Shown here one piece after another: positions 40,221-48,049 of a stretch of 48,123 bases of DNA; position 1 is the first letter of the stretch, and every line of letters starts with the position of its first letter. The notes beneath the pieces were generated by a model, which did no database searches, was not told the DNA's origin, and saw nothing but the letters and a program-made list of their open reading frames with translations. A program made the position numbers and the translations under genes. Location of the stretch: assembly GCA_027451805.1 (NCBI GenBank), contig DAIDIF010000053.1:1-48123 (forward strand), written 5' to 3'. This DNA comes from Acidobacteriota bacterium. Its GTDB lineage: Bacteria; Acidobacteriota; Terriglobia; Terriglobales; SCQP01.

Positions 40221-40813
40221 CCCGCCGGCCGCTGCTCTACGCCATCAGCCCCGGCGTCGGCGCCGCCGGGCTGGCGGCGCTGGAGCGGGCGGCACGGGAG
40301 GGCGTCGCCGTGGTGCAGGTGCGCGAAAAAGCGCTCTCCGCACCGGCGTTGCTCGATGCCTGCCGGCGCCTGCGCGCGGCGCTGGCGGGCAGCGGGACGC
40401 TGATTCTGGTCAATGAGCGCTGGGACGTGGCGCTGGCGGCGGGGCTGGACGGGGTGCATCTGCCCGCCGCCGCCGCCCCCGCCGCGCGCGTGCGGGCGCT
40501 GGCGCCCGGGCTGATCTTGGGCCGTAGCTGCCACAGCGCCGCTGCCGCCGCTGCCGCCGCCGCCGAGGGGTGCGACTACTGCCTCCTGGGTCCGGTGTAC
40601 GCCACGCCCTCCAAGGCCGGCTTCGGACCGCCGCTGGGGCTGGACGAACTCGCGCGCGCCGCGCGCGCCCCCATCCCGGTGCTGGCCTTGGGCGGCATCA
40701 ACGCCGCCAACGCCGCAGCCTGCCTGGAGCGCGGCGCCGCCGGCCTGGCCGGCATCCGCCTGTTCGACCCCGGGCGGGGGGAACCAGGCGCCCCTGATCC
40801 CCGTAGACTGTAG
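40181..40813 (+). CDS. thiE: Thiamine-phosphate synthase
   Basis: A 210-residue TIM-barrel enzyme joining HMP-PP and thiazole phosphate to form thiamine phosphate. Family motifs are VVQVREKALS, LVNERWDVALAAGLDGVHLP, LLGPVYATPSKAGFGPPLG and VLALGGINAANAA. The start is GTG 40181 with GGGA about 10 nt ahead; it overlaps the small membrane protein by 40 bp. No other thi gene is in the window. Confidence 0.88.
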   Translation: MGGGKRNHALSVLARRPLLYAISPGVGAAGLAALERAAREGVAVVQVREKALSAPALLDACRRLRAALAGSGTLILVNERWDVALAAGLDGVHLPAAAAPAARVRALAPGLILGRSCHSAAAAAAAAAEGCDYCLLGPVYATPSKAGFGPPLGLDELARAARAPIPVLALGGINAANAAACLERGAAGLAGIRLFDPGRGEPGAPDPRRL

Positions 40814-40827
40814 ACGGGAGGGCGGTT

Positions 40828-41526
40828 ATGTCTACACCCAATACGCCTTTGCCGCCGCCGCCGCGCACCAATAGCACGGTGGTCGCGGTCGTGGTCGGCA
40901 TCGTCGCCGTGTTTGCCATCATCATCGGCAGCGGCGTGTTCGTGGTCGGCACGGTGCTGCATGGCACCCGCATCGTTCAGCTCGGCCACGGGGACAGCCG
41001 CCGCGTCCAGATCCACTCGCCGCTGGGCGACATCAACGTCCACGGCCAGGGCAATACCGCCAAGGTGGATATCGAGTCGCCCTTCGGCAGCCTCCATGTC
41101 AATCCGCACCCCGACGTCACCCGGCTTGACATGCCGGTGTATCCCGGCGCCACGCTGGTCACCTCCACCGCCCAATCGCCGTTTCATCATGACGGCAGCA
41201 TGCCCGGCATGCGCGACATGCAGGGCCTGCGCCTGCGCGACGGCGATACCCCCGGGGCCGAAGTGGAGTTGCAGGGCCCGAGCGGCCGCATGACGATCAC
41301 TGTGGCCGAGTTCGTCACTCCGGCCACGCCCGCGCAAGTGGACCAGTACTACCGCCGGCAATTGGCGTCGTACGGCGAGGTGACCAGCCGGTTCGACAAC
41401 GGCGCCCAGCGCCTCGAGGTCAAATTGTCCGATACCGACCGCCGCGTGGCCGCCATCAAGCCCGGCGGCGACGGCACCCACTTCGTGCTGGTGCGCGTCT
41501 CCGGCGGCGCGGCGGCGGCGAAGTAG
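40828..41526 (+). CDS. Single-pass membrane-anchored protein of unknown function
   Basis: A 232-residue protein that I do not recognise. The cytoplasmic N-terminus is Pro-rich (residues 1-17), a span covers residues 18-45 (VVAVVVGIVAVFAIIIGSGV), and the rest is extracytoplasmic and beta-rich with a His/Met-rich segment (SPFHHDGSMPGMRDMQ). A clear GGGAGGG lies ahead of ATG 40828, 14 bp after thiE, so it is probably co-transcribed with thiE. The stop is adjacent to the convergent purB stop. Confidence 0.72.
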   Translation: MSTPNTPLPPPPRTNSTVVAVVVGIVAVFAIIIGSGVFVVGTVLHGTRIVQLGHGDSRRVQIHSPLGDINVHGQGNTAKVDIESPFGSLHVNPHPDVTRLDMPVYPGATLVTSTAQSPFHHDGSMPGMRDMQGLRLRDGDTPGAEVELQGPSGRMTITVAEFVTPATPAQVDQYYRRQLASYGEVTSRFDNGAQRLEVKLSDTDRRVAAIKPGGDGTHFVLVRVSGGAAAAK

Positions 41527-41527
41527 C

Positions 41528-42823
41528 TTACGCCTCCAGCGCCCGGTCCAGGATCGCGTCCGCGTGGCGCAGGTGGCGGCTGAGGTCGAACGCCTGGGCG
41601 ATCACCTCCGGCCGCACCGCGGCGCGGATCTCGGCGTCGGCCTCGATCAGCGCGCGGAAGTCGCCGCCGGTCTGCCACGCCTCCATGGCGTTGCGCTGCA
41701 CCCAGCGGTAGGCCTGCTCGCGCGCGACGCCGGCATCCACCAGATCGAGCAGGAGTTGGCCGCTGAACACCAGCCCGCGGGTGAGCTCCAGGTTGCGCCG
41801 CATCTGGTCCGGGTAGACCAGCAGTTGGTCCACCAGGCCGGTGATCTTGTCGAGCATGTAGTCCAGCAGGATGCAGGAATCGGGTAGCACCACCCGCTCC
41901 ACCGAGCTGTGGCTGATGTCGCGCTCGTGCCAGAGCGCGACATTTTCCAGCCCCGCCTGGGCGTTGCCGCGCAGCAGGCGCGCCAGGCCCGAGATCTGCT
42001 CGCTCACCACCGGGTTGCGCTTGTGCGGCATCGCGCTCGAGCCCTTCTGCCCGGCGGAGAAGTACTCCTCCGCTTCGCGCACCTCGGTGCGTTGCAGGTG
42101 CCGGATCTCGATCGCCATCATCTCCAGCGAGGCGCCGGCCACCGCCAGCGCGCACAAAAAGGCGGCGTGGCGGTCGCGCTGCAGCACCTGGGTGGAGATG
42201 GGCGCGGGCGCCAGCCCCAGGCGCGCGCAGATGCGCGCCTCCACCTCCGGGCCGAGGTGGGCGAAGGTGCCCACCGCCCCGCTGATCTTGCCCACCCGCA
42301 TGTCCTCGGCCGCGGCTTCCAGCCGGCGTTGGTTGCGCCGGTTCGCGGCGAACCAGTTGGCGAACTTCAGCCCGAACGCGATCGGCTCGGCGTGTACGCC
42401 ATGGGTGCGGCCGATCTGCGGGGTGTGGGCGAATTCCCGCGCCCGCCGGCGCAGCACCTGCCCCAGCCGCTCCATGTCCTCCCGCAGCAGCGCCGCCGCC
42501 TGCTGCACCTGCAGCGCCTGGGCGGTGTCGATCACGTCGTTGGAGGTCAGCCCGTAATGCAGGTAGCGCGCCTCCGCGCCCACGTGCTCGGCCACGTTGG
42601 TGGTGAAGGCGATCAGGTCGTGCTTCAGCTCCGCCTCCAGCGTGGCGATGCGTGCCGGGTCGCAGCCGCCGCGCTCGCGGATGGCGCGCGCCGCCGCCGC
42701 CGGGATGATGCCCAGTTCCGCCTGCGCTTCCGCCGCCGCCTTCTCCACTTCCAGCCACTGCGCGAAGCGGTTCTCCTCCGACCAGATCGCCCCCATCCCG
42801 GACCGGGTGTAACGCGGAATCAT
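41528..42823 (-). CDS. purB: Adenylosuccinate lyase
   Basis: A 431-residue fumarase-superfamily lyase that acts twice in purine synthesis (SAICAR to AICAR, and adenylosuccinate to AMP). The superfamily signature SSAMPHKRNP is intact. Other blocks are LHYGLTSNDVIDTAQAL, IGRTHGVHAEPIAFG and WHERDISHSSVERV. The length is standard. It is divergent from pyrR, with 23 bp between start codons. Confidence 0.97.
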   Translation of the reverse strand: MIPRYTRSGMGAIWSEENRFAQWLEVEKAAAEAQAELGIIPAAAARAIRERGGCDPARIATLEAELKHDLIAFTTNVAEHVGAEARYLHYGLTSNDVIDTAQALQVQQAAALLREDMERLGQVLRRRAREFAHTPQIGRTHGVHAEPIAFGLKFANWFAANRRNQRRLEAAAEDMRVGKISGAVGTFAHLGPEVEARICARLGLAPAPISTQVLQRDRHAAFLCALAVAGASLEMMAIEIRHLQRTEVREAEEYFSAGQKGSSAMPHKRNPVVSEQISGLARLLRGNAQAGLENVALWHERDISHSSVERVVLPDSCILLDYMLDKITGLVDQLLVYPDQMRRNLELTRGLVFSGQLLLDLVDAGVAREQAYRWVQRNAMEAWQTGGDFRALIEADAEIRAAVRPEVIAQAFDLSRHLRHADAILDRALEA

Positions 42824-42831
42824 GTCTCTGC

Positions 42832-42838
42832 TAGAATA
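42832..42838. promoter_or_regulatory. Overlapping divergent -10 boxes of purB and pyrR
   Basis: The plus strand reads TAGAAT at 42832-42837 (toward pyrR). The minus strand reads TATTCT at 42833-42838 (toward purB). Five of six positions are shared, and each box ends 9 nt before its own start codon. RNA polymerase could not occupy both at once. Confidence 0.45.
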
Positions 42839-42846
42839 ACCTCGCT

Positions 42847-43410
42847 ATGCCGGATGCCGCGTCCTTGCTGCGCGAAAAAGCCCAGCTCATGTCGGGCAGC
42901 GAGATCGAGCGTACCCTGGTCCGCCTGGCGCACGAGATCGTGGAGAAGAACAACGGCGCCGAGGACTTGGCGCTGATCGGCATTAAGCGCCGCGGCGAGC
43001 CCCTCGCCCGCCGCCTGGCCGCGCTCGCCGCCCGCATCGAGAGCCGCCCGGTGCCGGTGGGCACGCTCGACATTACCCTCTACCGCGACGACCTCTCCCC
43101 CCTCGACGTCAAGCCGGTGGTGCGCCCGGCCCAGATCGATTTCGACATCCAGGGGCGCAGCGTGGTGCTGGTGGACGACGTGCTCTACACCGGGCGCACC
43201 ATCCGCGCCGCCCTGGACGCGCTCTTCGACCACGGCCGCCCCCGCCGGGTGCAGCTCTGCGTCCTGGTCGATCGCGGCCACCGCGAGCTCCCCATCGAGG
43301 CCTCCTTCGTGGGCAAGTACGTGCAGACCGCGGCGCGCGAGATGGTCGAGGTGCGGCTCAAGGAAACCGACGGCAGCGAACGCGTGCTGCTGGTGGAACC
43401 CGCCGGATGA
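42847..43410 (+). CDS. pyrR: Pyrimidine regulatory protein / uracil phosphoribosyltransferase
   Basis: A 187-residue PRTase-fold protein. The PRPP-binding motif is VVLVDDVLYTGRTIRAALDAL. LALIGIKRRGEPLA and VPVGTLDITLYRDDLS are typical of PyrR. PyrR senses UMP/UTP and binds pyr mRNA, and also has uracil phosphoribosyltransferase activity. It heads the pyrR-pyrB-pyrC operon. With the -10 only 9 nt from the ATG, there is no room for a PyrR attenuator leader ahead of the gene. Confidence 0.95.
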   Translation: MPDAASLLREKAQLMSGSEIERTLVRLAHEIVEKNNGAEDLALIGIKRRGEPLARRLAALAARIESRPVPVGTLDITLYRDDLSPLDVKPVVRPAQIDFDIQGRSVVLVDDVLYTGRTIRAALDALFDHGRPRRVQLCVLVDRGHRELPIEASFVGKYVQTAAREMVEVRLKETDGSERVLLVEPAG

Positions 43411-44318
43411 GCCCGCCGCCGCATCTGCTCGGGATCGAGGGGCTGAGCGCGGCGCGGATCGAGCGGTTGTTGTCCTTGGCGCAGCGCTTCCACGCCGCCG
43501 CCCCGCCGCGCAGCCTCGCCGGCAAACGCCTGCTGGTGCTCTTCTACGAGGCCTCCACCCGCACCCGCACCTCCTTTGAGGTGGCCGCCCGCCGCCTGGG
43601 CGCGGAAACGGTCTCGGTCACCGCCCAGTCCAGCAGCATCGAAAAGGGCGAGTCGCTGCTCGACACCGTCTATACCCTGAGCGCCATGGTGATCGATGGC
43701 ATCGTCGTGCGCCACGCCTCCAGCGGCGCTCCCCGCCTGGTGGCCGAGCACGTGGACGTGCCCGTGATCAACGCCGGCGACGGCATGCACGAGCACCCCA
43801 CCCAGGCCCTGCTCGACGGCTTCACCATCCTCCGCCACCGCCCCGCCATCGCCGGCCTCAAGGTCGCCATCATCGGCGATCTGCTGCACAGCCGCGTGGC
43901 CCGCTCCAACCTGCTGCTCCTCTCCCGCCTGGGCGCCGAGGTCTGGCTGTGCGGCCCCCGCACCCTGCTGCCGCCGGAGTTCGCCGCCTACGGCCCCGGC
44001 GTCCGCTTGACCCACGAGTTGGAGGAGGCGCTGGCCGGCGCCGACGTGGTCATGGTGCTGCGCATCCAGATGGAACGCATGCGCGAGAGCTTCTTCCCCA
44101 GCGAGGCCGAGTACGTCGCCCGCTACTCGGTCACCCGCGAGCGCCTGCGCACCGCCAAGCCCGACGCCCTGGTCATGCATCCCGGACCCATGATCCGCGG
44201 GGTGGAAATCAGCGCCGAAGTGGCGGATTCGCCCCAGTCGGTGATTCGCGAACAGGTCGAAAACGGCGTGCTCATCCGCATGGCGGTGCTGCACGACGCG
44301 CTGCAGGGCGCCGCGTGA
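43407..44318 (+). CDS. pyrB: Aspartate carbamoyltransferase, catalytic chain
   Basis: A 303-residue ATCase subunit that forms carbamoyl aspartate. The carbamoyl-phosphate site is STRTRTSFE (S50-E58) and the second conserved motif is HPTQALLDG. SSSIEKGESLLDT contains the mobile-loop lysine. The length is normal. There is a 4-bp ATGA overlap with pyrR and a 4-bp GTGA overlap with pyrC, so translation is probably coupled through the operon. No pyrI is present. Confidence 0.97.
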   Translation: MSPPPHLLGIEGLSAARIERLLSLAQRFHAAAPPRSLAGKRLLVLFYEASTRTRTSFEVAARRLGAETVSVTAQSSSIEKGESLLDTVYTLSAMVIDGIVVRHASSGAPRLVAEHVDVPVINAGDGMHEHPTQALLDGFTILRHRPAIAGLKVAIIGDLLHSRVARSNLLLLSRLGAEVWLCGPRTLLPPEFAAYGPGVRLTHELEEALAGADVVMVLRIQMERMRESFFPSEAEYVARYSVTRERLRTAKPDALVMHPGPMIRGVEISAEVADSPQSVIREQVENGVLIRMAVLHDALQGAA

Positions 44319-45607
44319 GCTTGATCCTGCGCAACGGACGCCTGCTCGATCCCGGCCGCGGCCTCGACCAGGTGGGCGATCTGGTGCTCGAGGGCGACCG
44401 CATCCGCGCCCTCGGCCCCGGCATCGCCGCCGCCTCCCCCGGCTCGCTCGACTGCACCGGCCTGGTGGTCGCTCCCGGCTTCATCGATCTGCACGTGCAC
44501 CTGCGCGAGCCCGGCTTCGAGTACAAGGAGACCATCGAGAGCGGCACCCGCGCCGCCGCCGCCGGCGGCTTCACCGCCGTCTGCGCCATGCCCAACACCA
44601 GCCCGGTCAACGACAACGCCGGCGCCACCGCCTACCTCATCCAGCGCGCGCGCGAGTTCGGCCACGCCCGCGTCTATCCCATCGGCGCCATCACCGCCGG
44701 CAGCCAGGGCGAGCGCCTGGCGGCGCTGGGGGCGATGCGCGAGGCCGGCGCGGTGGGCTACTCCGACGACGGTCGCCCGGTGAGGAACGCCCAGATCATG
44801 CGCCGCGCCCTCGAGTACGCCTCCATGCTCGGCTTGCCCGTCGTTCAGCATGCCGAAGACCTCGACCTCTCCGCCGGCGGCAGCATGCACGCCGGCGCGG
44901 TGGCGCTGCGGCTGGGGCTGCGCGGCATCAGCTCCGCCAGCGAGGCCACCGTGGTCGCGCGCGACCTGCTGCTGGCGGAAGAGACCGGCGCCCGGCTGCA
45001 CATCGCCCACGTTTCCACCGCCGCCTCCGCCCGCCTGCTGCGCGAGGCCAAGTCCCGCGGCGTGCGCGTCACCGCCGAGGTCACCCCCCATCACCTCTCC
45101 CTCTGCGACGAGGACCTGGTTCCCTACGACGCCAACTTCAAGATGAACCCGCCGTTGCGCTCCCGCGCCGACCGCGATGCCCTCATCGCCGCCCTCGCCG
45201 ACGGCACCCTCGATGCCATCGCCACCGACCACGCCCCTCACGCCGCCCACGAAAAACAGCAGGAGTTCGACCGCGCCCCCTTCGGCATCCTCGGCCTCGA
45301 GACCGCCCTGCCGCTGGGCCTGCGCCTGGTCGCCGCCGGCGCCATCCCGCTCTCCCGCTTGCTGGACGCCCTCAGCGGCGCCCCCGCCCGCGCCTTCGGC
45401 TTGCCCGGCGGCGCGCTCGTCCCCGGCGGCCTCGCCGACGTCACCGTCTTCGATCCCGCCGCCGCCTGGACCTATGATCCCGCCCAGGGCTGCTCCAAGA
45501 GCCGCAACTCCCCCTTCGCCGGCTGGACGTTGCAAGGCCGCGCCGTCTACACCATCGTCGGCGGCCGGGTGACGTTTGCCTCACGCGGCAACTTGGACAC
45601 GCCCTGA
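44315..45607 (+). CDS. pyrC: Dihydroorotase
   Basis: A 430-residue amidohydrolase forming dihydroorotate. The metal ligands are in DLHVHLREPG (H61, H63), and the later motif is ATDHAPHAAHEK. GFTAVCAMPNTSPVND and NPPLRSRADRDAL are class I dihydroorotase blocks. The GTG start overlaps the pyrB stop (44315-44318). A frame open upstream inside pyrB is a shadow. Some ATCases need an associated dihydroorotase; active-site residues here look intact. Confidence 0.96.
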   Translation: MSLILRNGRLLDPGRGLDQVGDLVLEGDRIRALGPGIAAASPGSLDCTGLVVAPGFIDLHVHLREPGFEYKETIESGTRAAAAGGFTAVCAMPNTSPVNDNAGATAYLIQRAREFGHARVYPIGAITAGSQGERLAALGAMREAGAVGYSDDGRPVRNAQIMRRALEYASMLGLPVVQHAEDLDLSAGGSMHAGAVALRLGLRGISSASEATVVARDLLLAEETGARLHIAHVSTAASARLLREAKSRGVRVTAEVTPHHLSLCDEDLVPYDANFKMNPPLRSRADRDALIAALADGTLDAIATDHAPHAAHEKQQEFDRAPFGILGLETALPLGLRLVAAGAIPLSRLLDALSGAPARAFGLPGGALVPGGLADVTVFDPAAAWTYDPAQGCSKSRNSPFAGWTLQGRAVYTIVGGRVTFASRGNLDTP

Positions 45608-45695
45608 GCGCCAGCGGGCGTCCGTTGCCGGGGATCGAAGCACGGCCACAGCCCGACCAGCGGGAGGGCGGCATGAGCAAAAGGTGGCCGAGCCG
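45608..45695. other. Intergenic gap after pyrC
   Basis: No gene that I can support. A strong GGGAGGG ribosome-binding-like site precedes an 8-codon frame (45673-45699, ending at a TAG inside the convergent gene's stop). No hairpin with a T-tract is evident. Confidence 0.4.
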
Positions 45696-46067
45696 CTAGG
45701 CCACCGGAATCTGCAGATTGAGCCGCAGGTCCCGGGTGAACTCGTACTCCGAGTCGGTGCGCACTTTGCTCCGGCGCCCCTTCCAGGCGGCGTACACCTG
45801 GTAGCTGGTGTTGGCCTGCAACTGGTGGAAGCTGTAGCCGCCCGAGCTGCCGGTGATCATGCTGCGTATGTTCTTGGTGCGCAGGTTTTTCAGGTACACC
45901 ACCGCGCGCGGCAGTGGCCGCCCCAGCGCATCCTGCACCACGCCGTATACGCTGCGCCCCAGTTTGGGGGTCTGTTGCGCGCCTGCCGCCAGTGCCGCCC
46001 CCAGTAGCGCCAGCGTCAGGGTGCGGCCGAGCCACCCTCCGGAGACGGTGCTCGTCACCGCGCGCAT
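45696..46067 (-). CDS. Exported CarboxypepD_reg-like domain protein
   Basis: A 123-residue protein with a signal peptide (LGRTLTLALLGAALAAGAQ). The rest is a single CarboxypepD_reg-type beta-sandwich: VYGVVQDALGRPLPRAVVYLKN, ITGSSGGYSFHQLQANTSYQVYA. Such domains are common in acidobacterial secreted and TonB-dependent proteins. Here it stands alone with no barrel. The ATG overlaps the 3' end of the LysW-like gene by 13 bp, which suggests they are co-transcribed. Confidence 0.82.
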   Translation of the reverse strand: MRAVTSTVSGGWLGRTLTLALLGAALAAGAQQTPKLGRSVYGVVQDALGRPLPRAVVYLKNLRTKNIRSMITGSSGGYSFHQLQANTSYQVYAAWKGRRSKVRTDSEYEFTRDLRLNLQIPVA

Positions 46068-46381
46068 GCTTCCAATTGGCGGTTCACGATGCCCCCGAAC
46101 GCCCCCTCTTCCTCCTCGTCCAAGTCCTCGTCTTCGTCCTCGTCCTCGTCCTCGTCTCCGTCCTCCTCCTCGTCCTCGTCCTCGTCGTCGAAGTCGTCGT
46201 CGAACTCGTCGTCCTCCTCGTCTTCGTCATCTTCGTCGTCGGTGACGCGCTCGAGTTCGAGCGGGTGCGGGCTGACAATCTCGAACTGGGCGCCACATCC
46301 GCCGCAACTCACCACGCCGCCCTCCTGTAGTTGTTCTTCGTCCAAGTCCATGTCGGCTTCGCACGCGGGACAGTACACCAT
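46055..46381 (-). CDS. LysW-like zinc-ribbon protein with long acidic tail
   Basis: A 108-residue protein. The first 45 residues form a zinc ribbon with C4, C7, C26 and C29. MVYCPACEADMDLDEEQ and CGAQFEIVSPHPLELE resemble LysW, the amino-group carrier of lysine/arginine synthesis (EVVSLDPLRLE-type end of the ribbon). Residues 47-93 are almost all Asp and Glu. The C-terminus is VNRQLEACAR, not the EDWGE of true LysW. GGAGGAG precedes the ATG. No lysX, lysZ or argW-type neighbour is present, so a role as carrier is unproven; a DNA-mimic or metal-binding role is also possible. Confidence 0.75.
   Translation of the reverse strand: MVYCPACEADMDLDEEQLQEGGVVSCGGCGAQFEIVSPHPLELERVTDDEDDEDEEDDEFDDDFDDEDEDEEEDGDEDEDEDEDEDLDEEEEGAFGGIVNRQLEACAR
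46107..46240. repeat. Trinucleotide-like simple repeat coding the acidic tail
   Basis: On the plus strand this is a run of TCC/TCG/TCT triplets. On the minus strand it is GAC/GAG/GAT codons, encoding the Asp/Glu tail of the LysW-like protein. The unit is imperfect. Slippage could vary tail length between strains. Confidence 0.8.
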
Positions 46382-46453
46382 GTCTCCTCCGGAGTTGCCA
46401 CAACGCCTTCCTAAGATTAAGATACACAGGTTCGCGGCAGGGCGGGAGGCGGC

Positions 46454-48049
46454 ATGGCAAAAATCCGGATTGCAGCAGGCGCAGCGGCATTGGCATTGGG
46501 TTTGGCGGTGGCAGGCGCGGCGCAAATCGCGCCCCAGGCGCCGGTGATCCGCGTCGAGGAGCTGCACGCGCGCCCCCGGCCGCAGAGCCCCCGGGTGACG
46601 GCGCGCGCCGCCGCCATCGTCGCCGCCATCCGTCCGGCGCAGATCGAGCAGATGGATCACCGCCTGGTGGCCTTCGGCTCCCGCTCCACCCTCTCCGATT
46701 ACCATCCCGGCCCCAAGGGCACGCCCGGTTCGACCACCGTCAGCACCGCCACCCGCGGCATCGTGCCCGCCCGCGCCTGGATCGTGCGCCAGTTTCAGGC
46801 CATCTCCCGCGCGACCGGCGGCCGCCTGCAGGTGCGCGTCGATACCTTCGACCTGCCCAAGGGCCCGCGCATCCCCGCGCCCCAGTCCATCGGCGACGTG
46901 ATCGCCACCCTGCCCGGCACCAACCCCAACGACAAGCGCATTTTCCTCGTCAGCGGCCATTACGATTCCATCCCGGCGGACTTCAAGCTCGACTCGCCCG
47001 GCGCCAACGATGACGCCAGCGGCACCATCGTCTCGCTCGAGTCCGCCCGCGCCTTGGCGTCGCATCACTTCCCCGCCACCATCGAGTTCATCACCGTCGA
47101 GGGCGAGGAGGAGGGTCTCTACGGCAGCCACTACGAGGCGCAAAAGGATAAGCAGGCGGGCCTCGACATCGCCGGCATGCTCAACGATGACATCGTCGGC
47201 GGCGATCAGACCCCCGGCCATCGCAACACCGACGTGCTGCGCGTCTTCAGCCAGGCCATCAGCCCCGCCGTCAGCCGCGAGCAGCTGCGCCAGATCATCT
47301 TCAATTCCTGGGAGGACGATTCCCCGGCGCGCGAGCTGGCGCGTTTCGCCAGCGAGGTGGCCGGCCTGTACCTGCCCGGCTTCCACGTCCTGCTCGAGTA
47401 CCGCCCCGACCGCTTCGAGCGCGGCGGCGACAGCGCTTCCTTCCAGGCCGCTGGCTATCCCGCCGTGCGCTTTACCGAGTACCACGAGAACGCCAACCAC
47501 CAGCACCTGCCGGTCAGCGTCACCCCGCAGGGCGTGCTCCTCGGCGACCGCGCGCGCTGGGTCAGCCCCACCTACCTCGCCAACGCCGCCCGTGTCAACG
47601 CGCTCACCCTGGCTGCGCTCGCCTCCTCCCCGCTGCCGCCCGCCCACGTCTACTTCCGCGGCGGCCAGGCGATCGGCACCCCCATCCGCTGGACTCCGGT
47701 CCCGGGCGCGGTCGCCTACCGCGTGCTGCTCCGCCCCACCGCGTCGCCGCAGTGGACCATCCGCATCCCCGCCCCGCCCAAGTTCGCCCCGCCCATCCGC
47801 CTCCCCTTCCTGCGCGGCCCCGCTCCCGCCGGCCCGCCCATGTACGGCATCACCATCCCGCAGTCGCCCGACAACTACATCATCGCCGTCGTCTCCGTCG
47901 ATAAGGACGGCAACGAGAGCCTGCCGACCCTCGCCACCACGCCCCCCTTCCGCCGCCCCGGCGGCCGCGGTCGCGGCGGCCGCGGACGCGGCGGACGCGG
48001 CTCGGCGCACGCCCTATGCCACGCCCTCGAGAGCTGGCACCAGCGTTAG
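46454..48049 (+). CDS. Secreted M28-family metallopeptidase
   Basis: A 531-residue exported peptidase. The signal peptide is MAKIRIAAGAAALALGLAVA, preceded by GGGAGG. Zinc-site motifs of M28 are in order: VSGHYDS, GANDDASG, VEGEEEGLYGS, LNDDIVGG and FTEYHEN. After about residue 395 a fibronectin-like beta region follows. The C-terminus has an RG-rich stretch, GGRGRGGRGRGGRG, and then a short unrelated tail. M28 enzymes are aminopeptidases or carboxypeptidases; substrate specificity is unknown. Confidence 0.9.
   Translation: MAKIRIAAGAAALALGLAVAGAAQIAPQAPVIRVEELHARPRPQSPRVTARAAAIVAAIRPAQIEQMDHRLVAFGSRSTLSDYHPGPKGTPGSTTVSTATRGIVPARAWIVRQFQAISRATGGRLQVRVDTFDLPKGPRIPAPQSIGDVIATLPGTNPNDKRIFLVSGHYDSIPADFKLDSPGANDDASGTIVSLESARALASHHFPATIEFITVEGEEEGLYGSHYEAQKDKQAGLDIAGMLNDDIVGGDQTPGHRNTDVLRVFSQAISPAVSREQLRQIIFNSWEDDSPARELARFASEVAGLYLPGFHVLLEYRPDRFERGGDSASFQAAGYPAVRFTEYHENANHQHLPVSVTPQGVLLGDRARWVSPTYLANAARVNALTLAALASSPLPPAHVYFRGGQAIGTPIRWTPVPGAVAYRVLLRPTASPQWTIRIPAPPKFAPPIRLPFLRGPAPAGPPMYGITIPQSPDNYIIAVVSVDKDGNESLPTLATTPPFRRPGGRGRGGRGRGGRGSAHALCHALESWHQR

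Noticed and set aside
45673-45699. 8-codon frame with a strong ribosome-binding site after pyrC
   Set aside because: Too short to support as a gene and it ends inside the stop of the convergent gene. It may be a remnant.
46382-48010. Upstream part of the minus-strand frame that ends in the LysW-like protein
   Set aside because: Only the last 108 residues look like a protein; the rest is antisense to the M28 peptidase. The real start is ATG 46381 with a good ribosome-binding site.
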